From NCBI GenBank assembly GCA_001513105.1, contig LFSH01000026.1:62001-126000 (forward strand): a stretch of DNA of 64,000 bases, read 5' to 3'. The first letter of the stretch is position 1, and each line of letters begins with the position of its first letter. The DNA comes from Clostridiales bacterium DTU070 (lineage in GTDB: Bacteria > Bacillota > Clostridia > DSM-8532). Shown piece by piece: positions 20,173 to 30,810 of the stretch. Position numbers and translations under genes: made by a program. The notes under the pieces were generated by a model. The model searched no databases. It had not been told where the DNA came from and saw only the letters and a list, made by a program, of their open reading frames with translations.

Positions 20173-21324
20173 ATGTTAACCTGCAGGAATGAAACTTTAG
20201 GAATATATATTCATATACCTTTCTGCATTAAGAAATGCAATTATTGTGATTTTCCCTCTTTTCCGGGCATGGACGGCTGCTTCGGGGATTACACCGATGC
20301 ATTGTGCAGGGAAATCGTTCAGAAGGCCGGCAGCCTTTCGGATAAAACGGTGGATTCTGTTTTCTTCGGAGGAGGAACCCCGTCGGTTCTTCCCCCGGGA
20401 TGCATTACCAGGATTGTTAATGCCCTGTCGGACAATTTCGATATATCGGAAAATGCGGAAATATCAATTGAAGTCAACCCGGGAACAATATCGCGTGAAA
20501 AGGCGGCCGTGTACAGGGAGCTTGGTTTCAACCGCATCAGCATAGGGCTGCAGTCTGCAGAGGACAGGCTTCTTGAGCTGATGGGCAGGATCCATACCCG
20601 GGAGATGTTCGAGGAATGTTTCGAAATTGCAACAGAGAGCGGTTTTACCAATATTAATGCAGACATCATTTTCGGCGTTCCGACCCAGACCATGGATGAT
20701 TTCCGGAAAACAGTCGAGCTGATTCTCAGGAAAGGGGTAACACATGTTTCATGCTACAGCCTTAAACTTGAGGAAGGCACTCCCTGGTATGAGCTGAATG
20801 AAAAAGGAGAGTTGCCCGAAATAAATGAAGACCTGGAAAGAGAAATGTATTATTGGGCAATAAGAAGACTTAAGGAATCGGGCTTTGTTCATTATGAAAT
20901 ATCCAATTTCGCAAAACCCGGATACCAGTCGGTTCATAACCTGAAATACTGGACAGGCAAGCCTTACATTGGTTTCGGAGCAGCTGCCCATTCATATATC
21001 GGGGACATCAGGTATTCAAACACCGAAAATCCTGTTGAATATATCATGGGGATAAGGGAAGGAAAACCCGTAACCGAACCAGGCAAATATATCGGTTCTG
21101 ACGAGAAACTCTCCGAACGCTTCATCCTTGGGCTGAGGCTGGTTGAAGGGATTGACATGAAGCAGCTGAAACAGGAATTCGGGGATGAGGCTGTGGCAAA
21201 ATACAATGAAAGAATCCGGATGCTGATGGGGAAAAACCTTCTCTGCCTTGAGAACGGCATGCTGAAGCTGACAAAAACAGGACTTGATTATGCAAACCAG
21301 GTTTGGATCGAGTTCATTGCTTAG
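20173..21324 (+). CDS. hemW: HemW, radical SAM heme chaperone
   Basis: This 383-residue radical SAM protein carries the cluster motif CIKKCNYCDF (CxxxCxxC, residues 19-25), FGGGTPS near 68 and the HemW-like C-terminal wing. Unlike true HemN, proteins of this branch bind heme and deliver it to client enzymes, and many were misannotated as coproporphyrinogen oxidase. ATG 20173 lies 10 bp after lepA with GGCGTTGAG upstream. It is probably co-transcribed with lepA and ends at a terminator. Confidence 0.9.
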   Translation: MLTCRNETLGIYIHIPFCIKKCNYCDFPSFPGMDGCFGDYTDALCREIVQKAGSLSDKTVDSVFFGGGTPSVLPPGCITRIVNALSDNFDISENAEISIEVNPGTISREKAAVYRELGFNRISIGLQSAEDRLLELMGRIHTREMFEECFEIATESGFTNINADIIFGVPTQTMDDFRKTVELILRKGVTHVSCYSLKLEEGTPWYELNEKGELPEINEDLEREMYYWAIRRLKESGFVHYEISNFAKPGYQSVHNLKYWTGKPYIGFGAAAHSYIGDIRYSNTENPVEYIMGIREGKPVTEPGKYIGSDEKLSERFILGLRLVEGIDMKQLKQEFGDEAVAKYNERIRMLMGKNLLCLENGMLKLTKTGLDYANQVWIEFIA

Positions 21325-21358
21325 CACCGGAAGGTCCGGATTTTCCAAAAAAGAAAAA

Positions 21359-21399
21359 ACCACCCTCTTGACAAAAAACAGGCTGGGTGGTATTTTTAT
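21359..21399 (+). terminator. Terminator of lepA-hemW, overlapping the hrcA promoter
   Basis: ACCACCC (21359-21365) and GGGTGGT (21385-21391) form a stem with a 19-base loop, followed by ATTTTTATTAT. An A-rich run precedes it. The loop contains the -35 box of the hrcA promoter, and the T tract is its -10 region. Confidence 0.6.
21368..21396 (+). promoter_or_regulatory. Promoter of hrcA-grpE-dnaK
   Basis: TTGACA (21368-21373), a 17-base spacer and TATTTT (21391-21396) place the start site a few bases ahead of the CIRCE operator, as in other class I heat-shock operons. Confidence 0.65.
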
Positions 21400-21407
21400 T
21401 ATAGCGT

Positions 21408-21434
21408 TTAGCACTCGTTTGAAGAGAGTGCTAA
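21408..21434 (+). promoter_or_regulatory. CIRCE operator (HrcA binding site)
   Basis: A perfect TTAGCACTC, nine bases, GAGTGCTAA inverted repeat. It is identical to the CIRCE consensus and lies just downstream of the promoter. HrcA, encoded next, would repress here, relieved when GroEL is titrated. About 195 bp of A/T-rich leader separate it from hrcA, with no further gene. Confidence 0.97.
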
Positions 21435-21630
21435 TAACAAGCGGTAAGGATTGCTACCTTATTATAAATATATATTGGTTAAAGTAGTATTAATAATCTT
21501 AACGGGTATATATTAAGAGATGATGGGTTTGTAAAAGATTAAGATTAATGCAGGTTTGTGGTTTCACTCTGTTATACAGTAGTTTTTTTGATTATGGGGT
21601 CTATAACTATTGTATGGAGGTGAGGTTACG

Positions 21631-22680
21631 ATGTGTGAAGAAGGATTAAGCGAACGCAAGATGCAGATTTTAAGAACGCTTATTGATGATTATATAAAAA
21701 CCGCACAGCCAGTGGGTTCAAGGACCATTTCAAGAAAAAACGAACTGGGTCTGAGTTCTGCTACCATCCGAAATGAAATGGCTGACCTGGAAGAGATGGG
21801 ATATATTTCACAGCCCCATACTTCGGCCGGCAGAGTTCCTTCTGACAAGGGCTACCGGTTCTATGTCGATCACCTGATGCAGGTCCAGGCATTGAGAATG
21901 GATGAAATAAAACAGATAAAGGATGCCATTGAACTTAAGATAAATGAAATAAATACGCTGATTCGGCGCGCTTCTGACATTATATCCATGATTACAGGAT
22001 ATGCGTCAATAGCACTTTCGCCGCGCTTAACAAAAACCACCCTTAAATCGGTACAGGTAGTACCGGTGGATGAGAAGAAAATCCTGATTGTAGCCGTTGT
22101 GAACACGGGTGTTGTAAAAAACCAGGTTGTCCGTATCGGCTATGAATTAAGGCAGGATACGCTTACCGTGCTTTCCAATTACCTGCAGGAAAAGCTGAAC
22201 GGGCGGATAATCGAAAATATCGAGCTTCCTTCAGCCCTTGAAATTCAGCTTGAAACGGGTGTATCGGGCGAAGTGGCAAATCATGTGATTGATGGCCTTA
22301 AAAAATGCCTGCAGGATGTTGAGGACGCGGAACTTATAATGAATGGCGTGTCAAACTTGCTGAATCACCCTGAGTTCAGTGATCTGATAAAGGTTAAGGA
22401 ATTGTTTGACCTGCTTAGCGAACAGCGTACGATTAAATCGTTGATGAGCTCTGCAATGAAAAAGCAGGGGCTTAGCGTTCAGATTGGAACCGAGAATGAA
22501 CACGAGGTTATGCGCGACTGCAGCCTTGTTACCACCGTTTACAACCTTGGTGATACCGAACTGGGCACGCTTGGTATCCTGGGACCTACAAGGATGTACT
22601 ATTCGAGGGTTATTTCAGCAATGAGTTATATAAGGAAAATAATAAACAATGAGATAATCAGAATAATAAGCGAAGAATAG
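21631..22680 (+). CDS. hrcA: Heat-inducible transcription repressor HrcA
   Basis: The protein has 349 residues. Its N-terminal winged helix includes RTISRKNELGLSSATIRNEM and the LEEMGYISQPHTSAGRVPSD-type segment typical of HrcA. A dimerisation domain and a GAF-like inserted domain follow. It represses its own operon through the CIRCE site upstream. ATG 21631 is chosen behind GGAGGTGAGG. An in-frame TTG at 21610 has no comparable site. Confidence 0.96.
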   Translation: MCEEGLSERKMQILRTLIDDYIKTAQPVGSRTISRKNELGLSSATIRNEMADLEEMGYISQPHTSAGRVPSDKGYRFYVDHLMQVQALRMDEIKQIKDAIELKINEINTLIRRASDIISMITGYASIALSPRLTKTTLKSVQVVPVDEKKILIVAVVNTGVVKNQVVRIGYELRQDTLTVLSNYLQEKLNGRIIENIELPSALEIQLETGVSGEVANHVIDGLKKCLQDVEDAELIMNGVSNLLNHPEFSDLIKVKELFDLLSEQRTIKSLMSSAMKKQGLSVQIGTENEHEVMRDCSLVTTVYNLGDTELGTLGILGPTRMYYSRVISAMSYIRKIINNEIIRIISEE

Positions 22681-22718
22681 CATCACTTATTACTGATTGA
22701 ATGGAAGGATGAAACTCA

Positions 22719-23366
22719 ATGGCTAATAACAGGACAGATGATAAAAATCTGGATAAGGCAACGGAAGAGCTTGCGAAGGAAAACATGGAGACAGGGATAA
22801 ACACTGAAGAAAAGGAACAGGAAGCAAAAAACGGAGAAACCGGTGATAAGGCAGAGCAAAGCGAAACAGCTTCCGAAGGCGGCCTAAGCGATAAGGCAGA
22901 AGAAGGAACAGGCAGCCGGGAGGAAGGCCACGATCAAAAAGAAAAGGAAATAAACGAATTGAAGGATCAATTGCAAAGACTTGCCGCAGAGTTTGATAAC
23001 TATAAAAAAAGAACACGGAAAGAAAAAGAAAAAATATATGCATCTTCGATTGCGGATGTTGTATCCGCTTTTCTTCCTGTTGTGGACAATATTGAAAGAG
23101 CATTGCAGGCTTCAGAAGGAAGCGATGAAAGCATACGGGAAGGCGTTGTTTTGATTCACAGGCAGATGATGGAAGTGCTGTCTAATTTAGGGGTTAAGCC
23201 CATTGAAGCCAAGGGCCGGAAGTTTAACCCGGACTTCCATGAAGCCGTAGCGCATGTTGAAGATGAGAATTTCGGAGAAAATGAAATTGTGGAGGAGTTC
23301 CTCAAAGGATATATTTTCAATGACGAAACCGTCATCCGTCATTCGGTTGTAAAGGTTGCAAATTAA
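22719..23366 (+). CDS. grpE: Nucleotide exchange factor GrpE
   Basis: The 215-residue protein begins with an 80-residue, Glu/Lys-rich, low-complexity tail. Then come the long dimeric coiled coil (KEINELKDQLQRLAAEFDNY and onward) and the C-terminal beta domain with VKPIEAKGRKFNPDFHEAV. It releases ADP from DnaK. The tail is somewhat longer than in mesophilic GrpE. It sits 38 bp after hrcA with AATGGAAGGATG upstream. Confidence 0.96.
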   Translation: MANNRTDDKNLDKATEELAKENMETGINTEEKEQEAKNGETGDKAEQSETASEGGLSDKAEEGTGSREEGHDQKEKEINELKDQLQRLAAEFDNYKKRTRKEKEKIYASSIADVVSAFLPVVDNIERALQASEGSDESIREGVVLIHRQMMEVLSNLGVKPIEAKGRKFNPDFHEAVAHVEDENFGENEIVEEFLKGYIFNDETVIRHSVVKVAN

Positions 23367-23379
23367 AGACTTTCTTTGA

Positions 23380-25269
<1,890 letters not shown>

Positions 25270-25314
25270 TTAATCGGTATAAAAAATCAGATAATAATCA
25301 TGTTGCAATAAGCA

Positions 25315-25340
25315 CGAGTCAAAGGCAATCCTTTGACTCG
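25315..25340 (+). other. dnaK-dnaJ intergenic hairpin
   Basis: CGAGTCAAAGG (25315-25325) and CCTTTGACTCG (25330-25340) form a perfect 11-bp stem with a four-base loop, followed by TTGCTGTG and not by a T run. It could stabilise the 3' end of the dnaK message or be a leaky terminator before the separate dnaJ promoter. Confidence 0.6.
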
Positions 25341-25400
25341 TTGCTGTGATATGGGCTAATTGCAGGAACAAGGACATAAACCGGCATGGATTTGTGTCAG

Positions 25401-25429
25401 TTGAAGGCGTATCTGAATTATGCTATAAT
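25401..25429 (+). promoter_or_regulatory. Separate promoter for dnaJ-prmA-rsmE
   Basis: TTGAAG (25401-25406), 17 bases, TATAAT (25424-25429) lie 45 bp before dnaJ. No CIRCE or CtsR box accompanies it, so dnaJ may have heat-independent expression. Confidence 0.65.
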
Positions 25430-25473
25430 CTTGAAGTTACTTTTATGGAAAACGGCTGTGGGGGTTGATTCAA

Positions 25474-26607
25474 TTGGCTGAAAAAAGAGATTATTATGAA
25501 ATACTGGGAGTAAGCCGTGACGCTGATGAAGCAGAGTTAAAAAAAGCATACAGAAAACTGGCCAAGAAATATCACCCGGATATGAACCCCAACGACAAGG
25601 AAGCTGAAGCCAAGTTCAAGGAAATCAACGAAGCCTATGCGGTTTTAAGCGACCCCCAGAAAAGGCAGCAATATGACAGGTTTGGTCATTCTGGCCTTAA
25701 TGGGAACGGTTTTGAAGGTTTCAGCGGTTTTGGCTTTGATTTTGGTTTTGAAGATCTTTTTGATACATTTTTCGGAGGTTCGCCCTTCGGAAGAAGCACA
25801 CGGAGAAAAACCGGACCGCAGCGGGGCTCCGATTTGAAATATTCACTTGAAATCAGCTTTACCGAAGCTGCATTTGGAACAACGAAGGAAATAAACATCA
25901 GCAGGATGCAGCTGTGCCATGTCTGCAAGGGCACGGGATCAAAACCCGGTTCGGCTCCTGAAACATGCAAGCGCTGTAACGGTACAGGGCAGATCAGGCA
26001 TGTTCAGGCCACTCCGTTCGGGCAGATGGTGAATATGCGGGTGTGTGACGTCTGCCGTGGAGAGGGAACGATTATAACCAATCCATGTGATGAATGCCGT
26101 GGAAACGGAAGGGTTCAGAAGACATCAAAGATTAGTATAACAATACCTGCAGGCATTGACAACGGGCAGACCATATCGCTTCGCGGGGAAGGGGAACCGG
26201 GCTTCAGGGGAGGTCCTCCCGGTGACCTGTATGTAACCGTAAGGGTTAAGTCCCATCCTATATTTACAAGGGACGGGTACAATGTAATTTGTGAAATACC
26301 AATTACCTTTACCCAGGCTGCGCTGGGTGCCGAACTGGATATACCCACCCTTGAAGGCACAATGAAATTCAACATTCCCGAAGGAACGCAGACCGGAACG
26401 GTTTTCCGCCTTAAAAACAAGGGGATCAAACATTTGCGGTCGAATGCGAAAGGTGATCAGCTTATAAAGGTCAATGTTGAAGTGCCGACAAAGCTCTCCG
26501 CTAAACAGAAGGAACTGCTGAGAGAGTTTGCTGAAATCAGCGGGGATGATGTATTTCAGCAGAGGAAGACCTTTTTCGAAAAAATGAAGGATTTGTTCAG
26601 CAATTAA
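25474..26607 (+). CDS. dnaJ: Chaperone DnaJ (Hsp40, zinc-finger type)
   Basis: About 377 residues. The J domain has HPD at residues 34-36, followed by a Gly/Phe-rich region. Four CxxCxGxG repeats at about 140-205 ([32 protein letters not shown]) bind two zinc ions. The C-terminal peptide-binding domains complete the class A architecture. The start is probably TTG 25474, giving MAEKRDYYE, with GGGGG nine bases upstream. TTG 25465 would add three residues. Confidence 0.95.
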   Translation: MAEKRDYYEILGVSRDADEAELKKAYRKLAKKYHPDMNPNDKEAEAKFKEINEAYAVLSDPQKRQQYDRFGHSGLNGNGFEGFSGFGFDFGFEDLFDTFFGGSPFGRSTRRKTGPQRGSDLKYSLEISFTEAAFGTTKEINISRMQLCHVCKGTGSKPGSAPETCKRCNGTGQIRHVQATPFGQMVNMRVCDVCRGEGTIITNPCDECRGNGRVQKTSKISITIPAGIDNGQTISLRGEGEPGFRGGPPGDLYVTVRVKSHPIFTRDGYNVICEIPITFTQAALGAELDIPTLEGTMKFNIPEGTQTGTVFRLKNKGIKHLRSNAKGDQLIKVNVEVPTKLSAKQKELLREFAEISGDDVFQQRKTFFEKMKDLFSN

Positions 26608-26689
26608 ATACCCTTTTCCGCCGCATGCTAAGCATGAAGTGTTTATAAAGTCTGCGGAAAATTTTATAAGGTTCAGAAGGAGCATTCTT

Positions 26690-27634
26690 GTGGAGTGGTT
26701 GGAATTAGAAGTTACAACAGAGCCTGAACACCAGGAAACGGTATCCGGGATTCTGCTCGACCAGGGAGTCCAGGGGCTGGAGATAGTGGACCCCGATGCT
26801 TTCAGGCAGGTTCTTGATGAAAACAGTTATCTTGATTTTGCTGATGACGGCTTAATAGACAGTTACGGCGACAAGGTGGTTATCAGGGCCTACTTCAGTC
26901 CGGATAGCAACATTGAAGTATTGAAGAATAGGCTTGAGGAAGAGTTTCAGAAACAACTGGGCATGATACTCGAATACGGGTTTAAAATTCGCGATGACTC
27001 CGAATGGAAGGATAACTGGAAAAAGTATTACAGGACATTCAAAATCTCGGACAGGGTTACTATCAAGCCTACTTGGGAAGATTACCGGCCTTCGGGCAAT
27101 GAGGCGGTTGTTGAGCTTGAACCCGGAATGGCGTTTGGAACCGGTTCGCATGAGACAACAAGGATGTGTGCATTCTTCCTTGATGAGCTTATAAAGGGCG
27201 GTGAAACCGTCCTGGATTTGGGCTGCGGAACCGGGATCCTGGGAATAATCGCTGCTAAATTAGGTGCGGCGGAAGTAACCTGCGTTGACATTGACGATGC
27301 AGCGTACCGGGCCTGCGTTGAAAACGTTTCAAGAAATAATGTTTCAGGCACGGTACGCGTGATCCGTGGTGAATTAAAGGATACAGAATCAAAAAAATAC
27401 GATATTATTGTAATTAACATTATTTCGGATATAATTTTATCATTGCTGCCCGATTTGAAAAATTACAGCAGTGAAGGGACAAACATACTTCTGTCGGGTA
27501 TTATTTCAGACAGGCGTGAAGACATTGTTAATGCCATGGAAAAGTACGGTTATAAATTAATCCGGGAAAAAAAAGACGGTGAGTGGGTGGCAATGCAGAT
27601 ATGCACAGGTTTTTTGTTTCGCCCGACGCTATAA
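26690..27634 (+). CDS. prmA: Ribosomal protein L11 methyltransferase PrmA
   Basis: The product has 314 residues. An N-terminal L11-recognition domain (WLELEVTTEPEHQETVSGIL) precedes the SAM-binding methyltransferase domain, whose VLDLGCGTGILGI glycine loop begins near residue 180. GMAFGTGSHETT and the NII segment near 247 are PrmA hallmarks. It trimethylates ribosomal protein L11, which is encoded at 43446. I placed the start at GTG 26690 behind AGAAGGAG. An upstream in-frame ATG at 26639 would add 17 unlikely residues. Confidence 0.93.
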   Translation: MEWLELEVTTEPEHQETVSGILLDQGVQGLEIVDPDAFRQVLDENSYLDFADDGLIDSYGDKVVIRAYFSPDSNIEVLKNRLEEEFQKQLGMILEYGFKIRDDSEWKDNWKKYYRTFKISDRVTIKPTWEDYRPSGNEAVVELEPGMAFGTGSHETTRMCAFFLDELIKGGETVLDLGCGTGILGIIAAKLGAAEVTCVDIDDAAYRACVENVSRNNVSGTVRVIRGELKDTESKKYDIIVINIISDIILSLLPDLKNYSSEGTNILLSGIISDRREDIVNAMEKYGYKLIREKKDGEWVAMQICTGFLFRPTL

Positions 27635-28362
27635 ATGGTGATACTGTATTTATATCAGGAGAGGACCTTGTACACATGGTCCAGGTTCTTCGGTTCAAGG
27701 CCGGCGATCACCTGCTGGTGTTTGACGGAACCGGTCCGGAACACGAAGTTGAGCTTGTTTCAGTTGAAAAAAACAGGGCTGTCGGAAGGATAATCAGGAC
27801 TTATAAACCCGATACCGAACCGGAGACAAGAGTCATCCTGTTCCAGGGAATGCCGAAGTCTGATAAAATGGAATGGATTATTCAGAAAACCGTTGAACTG
27901 GGAGTTGCCCAAATCGTTCCGGTGATAACCAGGTATTCAGTAGTAAGAAATGCCGACGGAAAGCAGAAAAGATGGAACAGGATTTCCCGGGAAGCCTGCA
28001 AGCAATCAGGGCGTGTTCTTATCCCTGAAGTGCAGGAACCTGTGGAATATTGCCGGGCCCTCGGGATGTGGAGAAGCATTTCCTCGGATGAAAGCAGCGG
28101 CCTGTCACTTCCGGTTTTCTGCTATGAAAACGAAACTGAAAAATGTTTGAAAGATTTGCTTAAATGTTATAATATAAATTGTGTTAAAACCGTCGGTATA
28201 TTTGTAGGACCTGAAGGCGGTTTTTCAGAAGAAGAAATCAGGCTCGCCAAAGACTATGGTATTATTCCTGTCGGGTTGGGTAATAGAATACTGAGAACTG
28301 AAACTGCAGCGATAGCAGTCATGTCGGTCATCATGTACGAAATGGGAGAGTTTGATTTATGA
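27601..28362 (+). CDS. rsmE: 16S rRNA m3U1498 methyltransferase RsmE
   Basis: The 253-residue SPOUT-family enzyme begins MHRFFVSPDAINGD. It has a PUA-like N-terminal domain and the knotted C-terminal domain, with FVGPEGGFSEEEI near 202-214 and LGNRILRTETAAIAV near 228-242. Both are diagnostic for RsmE. It methylates U1498 of 16S rRNA. It overlaps the last 34 bp of prmA and is overlapped by the next gene through ATGA, so translation is coupled throughout. Confidence 0.94.
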   Translation: MHRFFVSPDAINGDTVFISGEDLVHMVQVLRFKAGDHLLVFDGTGPEHEVELVSVEKNRAVGRIIRTYKPDTEPETRVILFQGMPKSDKMEWIIQKTVELGVAQIVPVITRYSVVRNADGKQKRWNRISREACKQSGRVLIPEVQEPVEYCRALGMWRSISSDESSGLSLPVFCYENETEKCLKDLLKCYNINCVKTVGIFVGPEGGFSEEEIRLAKDYGIIPVGLGNRILRTETAAIAVMSVIMYEMGEFDL

Positions 28363-28730
28363 CGAATGTTTCGTTTGTTATAGTTGATGATGCTGTTTTT
28401 ATGCGGACCCTGATCCGTAAGATTATAGAACAGATTGATGGCTATACCGTGCTTGCCGAGGCCTCGAACGGCAAAGAGGCAATTGAGGCTGCGCGGGTAT
28501 ATAAGCCTGATATTATGACCCTGGATTTAACCATGCCTGAAATGGACGGAATAAAAGCGCTGCCGGCAATTCTCGAGGCAAGTCCGAAGACCCGGGTAAT
28601 AGTTGTTTCGGCAATGGGGCAGCAGTCAATGGTTATTGATGCCATAAGGCATGGTGCAAAGGATTTTATTATAAAGCCGTTTGAAAGGTACAAAGTCTAC
28701 CAGGCCATAAACAATGTATTGGCTTTTTAG
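28359..28730 (+). CDS. Stand-alone response-regulator receiver (CheY-like)
   Basis: The 123-residue protein is a receiver domain only. The acidic pair VDDAVFMR is near residues 9-16, the phospho-acceptor Asp lies in MTLDLTMPEMDG near 55, a switch Ser sits in VVSAMG and the Lys in IIKPFE. There is no output domain, so it would act by protein contact, as CheY does at the flagellar motor. Overlap by 4 bp with rsmE indicates co-translation with an rRNA methyltransferase. No kinase or chemotaxis gene is adjacent. A CheX-type phosphatase gene lies at 49629. Confidence 0.92.
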   Translation: MTNVSFVIVDDAVFMRTLIRKIIEQIDGYTVLAEASNGKEAIEAARVYKPDIMTLDLTMPEMDGIKALPAILEASPKTRVIVVSAMGQQSMVIDAIRHGAKDFIIKPFERYKVYQAINNVLAF

Positions 28731-28774
28731 GCTGATTATGCTATTTTTTTGTACATGACTCTGGAGGATATGAA

Positions 28775-29653
28775 ATGATTAGAAGCATGACCGGGTACGG
28801 TTACTATAAATACCAGGACGAACTGGTATCCATGGATGTTGAGATTAAAACGGTGAATCACCGGTATTGTGATGTTTATATACGGATGCCCAGGCAGCTA
28901 AGCTGTTTTGAAGACAAAGTACGCTCGCTTATTATGAGCCGTGTATTCAGGGGCAAGGTGGATGTCTTCATTAACTGGGAAAACCTTGGAGAAGGGGTTA
29001 AAAAAGTTATACTTGATAAAAATCTTGCGCTGGAATATTATAATGCAATGAGAGAATTAGCAGAGGAGCTTCAGTTAAGGGACGATGTTTCTTCGCTGGC
29101 GCTGGCAAGATTCCCTGAAATCCTCAGAATTGAAAAGAAAGAGGAAAACTCGGATGAGGTCTGGTCTGTATTGGAGCACGCCGTAAACAAGGCATTGGAT
29201 CTTCTGATTGAAATGCGTGAAGCAGAGGGGGAAAAGCTGAAGGCAAGTCTCGTAGAGATATGTAAAAACATAGAGAATTACAGGTTGCGGATAAAAGAGC
29301 GTGAACCCCTTGTTGTTGCTGAATATAAGGAGAAACTATCAGGCAGGATCCAGGAGCTGATGACAAATGATGTTGTCGATCAGTCACGCCTTGCGATGGA
29401 AGTTGCCATATTCGCAGACAAATGCAGCATTAATGAGGAGCTGGTACGCTTAAAAAGTCATATAGATCAGTTCCTGGAAATTATGAACACCGAAGGTCCC
29501 ACAGGAAGGAAACTTGACTTCCTTCTCCAGGAAATGAACCGGGAAGTAAATACAATAGGCGCCAAGGCCAATGACCTGGATATTACGAAGAATGTAATTG
29601 AACTGAAGAGCGAAATTGAGAAAATAAGAGAACAGGTACAAAACGTGGAATGA
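28775..29653 (+). CDS. YicC/YloC-family endoribonuclease
   Basis: The 292-residue protein starts with the family signature MIRSMTGYGYYKY and ends with the conserved C-terminal block (GRKLDFLLQEMNREVNTIGA, then SEIEKIREQVQNVE). YicC-family proteins have been reported as ribonucleases acting in small-RNA and mRNA turnover; this is family knowledge. It is the usual first gene of the clostridial yicC-remA-gmk-rpoZ cluster seen here, with TGGAGG upstream of ATG 28775. Confidence 0.92.
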   Translation: MIRSMTGYGYYKYQDELVSMDVEIKTVNHRYCDVYIRMPRQLSCFEDKVRSLIMSRVFRGKVDVFINWENLGEGVKKVILDKNLALEYYNAMRELAEELQLRDDVSSLALARFPEILRIEKKEENSDEVWSVLEHAVNKALDLLIEMREAEGEKLKASLVEICKNIENYRLRIKEREPLVVAEYKEKLSGRIQELMTNDVVDQSRLAMEVAIFADKCSINEELVRLKSHIDQFLEIMNTEGPTGRKLDFLLQEMNREVNTIGAKANDLDITKNVIELKSEIEKIREQVQNVE

Positions 29654-29686
29654 TTTATAAAACCCCGCAATATGGAGGAATTTGAT

Positions 29687-29971
29687 ATGAAATTAATTAA
29701 TGTCGGCTTCGGTAATATTGTTGCCGCGAACAGGATTGTTGCAATTGTAAGTCCGGAATCAGCACCTATCAAAAGGATTATTCAGGAAGCCCGGGAACGC
29801 AGCATGCTGATTGATGCGACATATGGCAGAAGAACCCGTGCCGTTATCGTTACAGACAGCGATCATATCATTCTGTCTGCTGTACAGCCCGAAACTGTCG
29901 CTCACAGGCTTGGCGGCAAGGCATTGAACAGCGCCATTATAGATGAGGTTGAACCGGAGGTTGATGAATGA
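29687..29971 (+). CDS. remA: RemA-like DNA-binding regulator (DUF370)
   Basis: The 94-residue protein ([20 protein letters not shown] and onward, with [20 protein letters not shown]) matches RemA, an activator of extracellular-matrix genes in Bacillus subtilis that binds DNA as a ring-like oligomer. In Clostridia it sits between yicC and gmk, as here. ATG 29687 has TGGAGGAATTTGAT upstream; an earlier ATG at 29672 overlaps that site. It overlaps gmk by 4 bp. Confidence 0.92.
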   Translation: MKLINVGFGNIVAANRIVAIVSPESAPIKRIIQEARERSMLIDATYGRRTRAVIVTDSDHIILSAVQPETVAHRLGGKALNSAIIDEVEPEVDE

Positions 29972-30558
29972 GTCCCGGTCTGCTGGTTGTGGTATCCGGA
30001 CCTGCGGGGGTTGGAAAAGGAACGGTTGTATCGCTTGCACGGGAAAAAAACAGGGACATTGTTTTTTCGGTTTCGGCAACTTCGCGATGCCCAAGACCGG
30101 GAGAGAAAGACGGCGTGAATTATTTTTTTGTCTCCCGTGACAGGTTTCAGGAGATGATACGTGAGAATGCCCTGCTGGAATGGGTTGAGTATTGCGGTAA
30201 TTTTTACGGCACCCCGAAAATGTATGTCGAGCAGGAATTGGAAAAGGGCAATACCGTTCTTCTTGAAATAGAGGTCGAAGGTGCTCATAACGTTAAAAAA
30301 CAATATCCCCAATGTATTCTGGTATTCATAACTCCACCAAGTCTTGAAGAGCTGAGAAATCGTATAGTTAAGCGCGGGACTGAATCTCCCGAAGTTATTG
30401 AAAAGCGCATGCAAAGGGCAAAAAAAGAGCTTGAACAGCTTGACAGGTATGATTATGTAATTACAAACGAATCGGTGGAAGATGCGGCAAATCAGCTGCT
30501 TGAAATAATTGAAAAGGAACGAAACAGGTTAAATAAGAAAAATATGCATAAGGAGTGA
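29968..30558 (+). CDS. gmk: Guanylate kinase
   Basis: The product has 196 residues with P-loop GPAGVGKGT near residues 11-19, followed by the GMP-binding segment [20 protein letters not shown]. It converts GMP to GDP at the expense of ATP. ATGA overlap with remA and a tight junction with rpoZ mark a single transcript. Confidence 0.96.
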   Translation: MSPGLLVVVSGPAGVGKGTVVSLAREKNRDIVFSVSATSRCPRPGEKDGVNYFFVSRDRFQEMIRENALLEWVEYCGNFYGTPKMYVEQELEKGNTVLLEIEVEGAHNVKKQYPQCILVFITPPSLEELRNRIVKRGTESPEVIEKRMQRAKKELEQLDRYDYVITNESVEDAANQLLEIIEKERNRLNKKNMHKE

Positions 30559-30563
30559 TACAG

Positions 30564-30779
30564 GTGATAAAACCTTCAATAGCTGAGCTTCTTGATAAGA
30601 TAGAAAACCGCTATGTCCTGGTTAATGTGACCGCGAAAAGAGCAAGAATGCTTAATGAAGGCGCACAGCCCCTGACTGCAAAAACTTTTGACAAGGATGT
30701 TGCAACTGCAATAAATGAAATAAATGAGGGAAAGATCAGGTATAAAAGAATAAAACGCCCAGGCAGTGCTGCACAATAG
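30564..30779 (+). CDS. rpoZ: RNA polymerase omega subunit
   Basis: About 71 residues, matching omega: KPSIAELLDKIENRYVLVNV, AKRARML and the ATAINEINEGKIRY segment. The start is uncertain. GTG 30564 has AAGGAG eight bases upstream; GTG 30555 overlaps that site and the gmk stop. Omega promotes assembly of the polymerase core. It completes the yicC-remA-gmk-rpoZ unit. Confidence 0.9.
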   Translation: MIKPSIAELLDKIENRYVLVNVTAKRARMLNEGAQPLTAKTFDKDVATAINEINEGKIRYKRIKRPGSAAQ

Positions 30780-30810
30780 TATCTGAGATTTTTACCGGGA
30801 GGAAGAATAT

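Noticed and set aside
30780-30810. T-box leader for glyS
   Set aside because: The gap after rpoZ is only 31 bp and has no T-box core.
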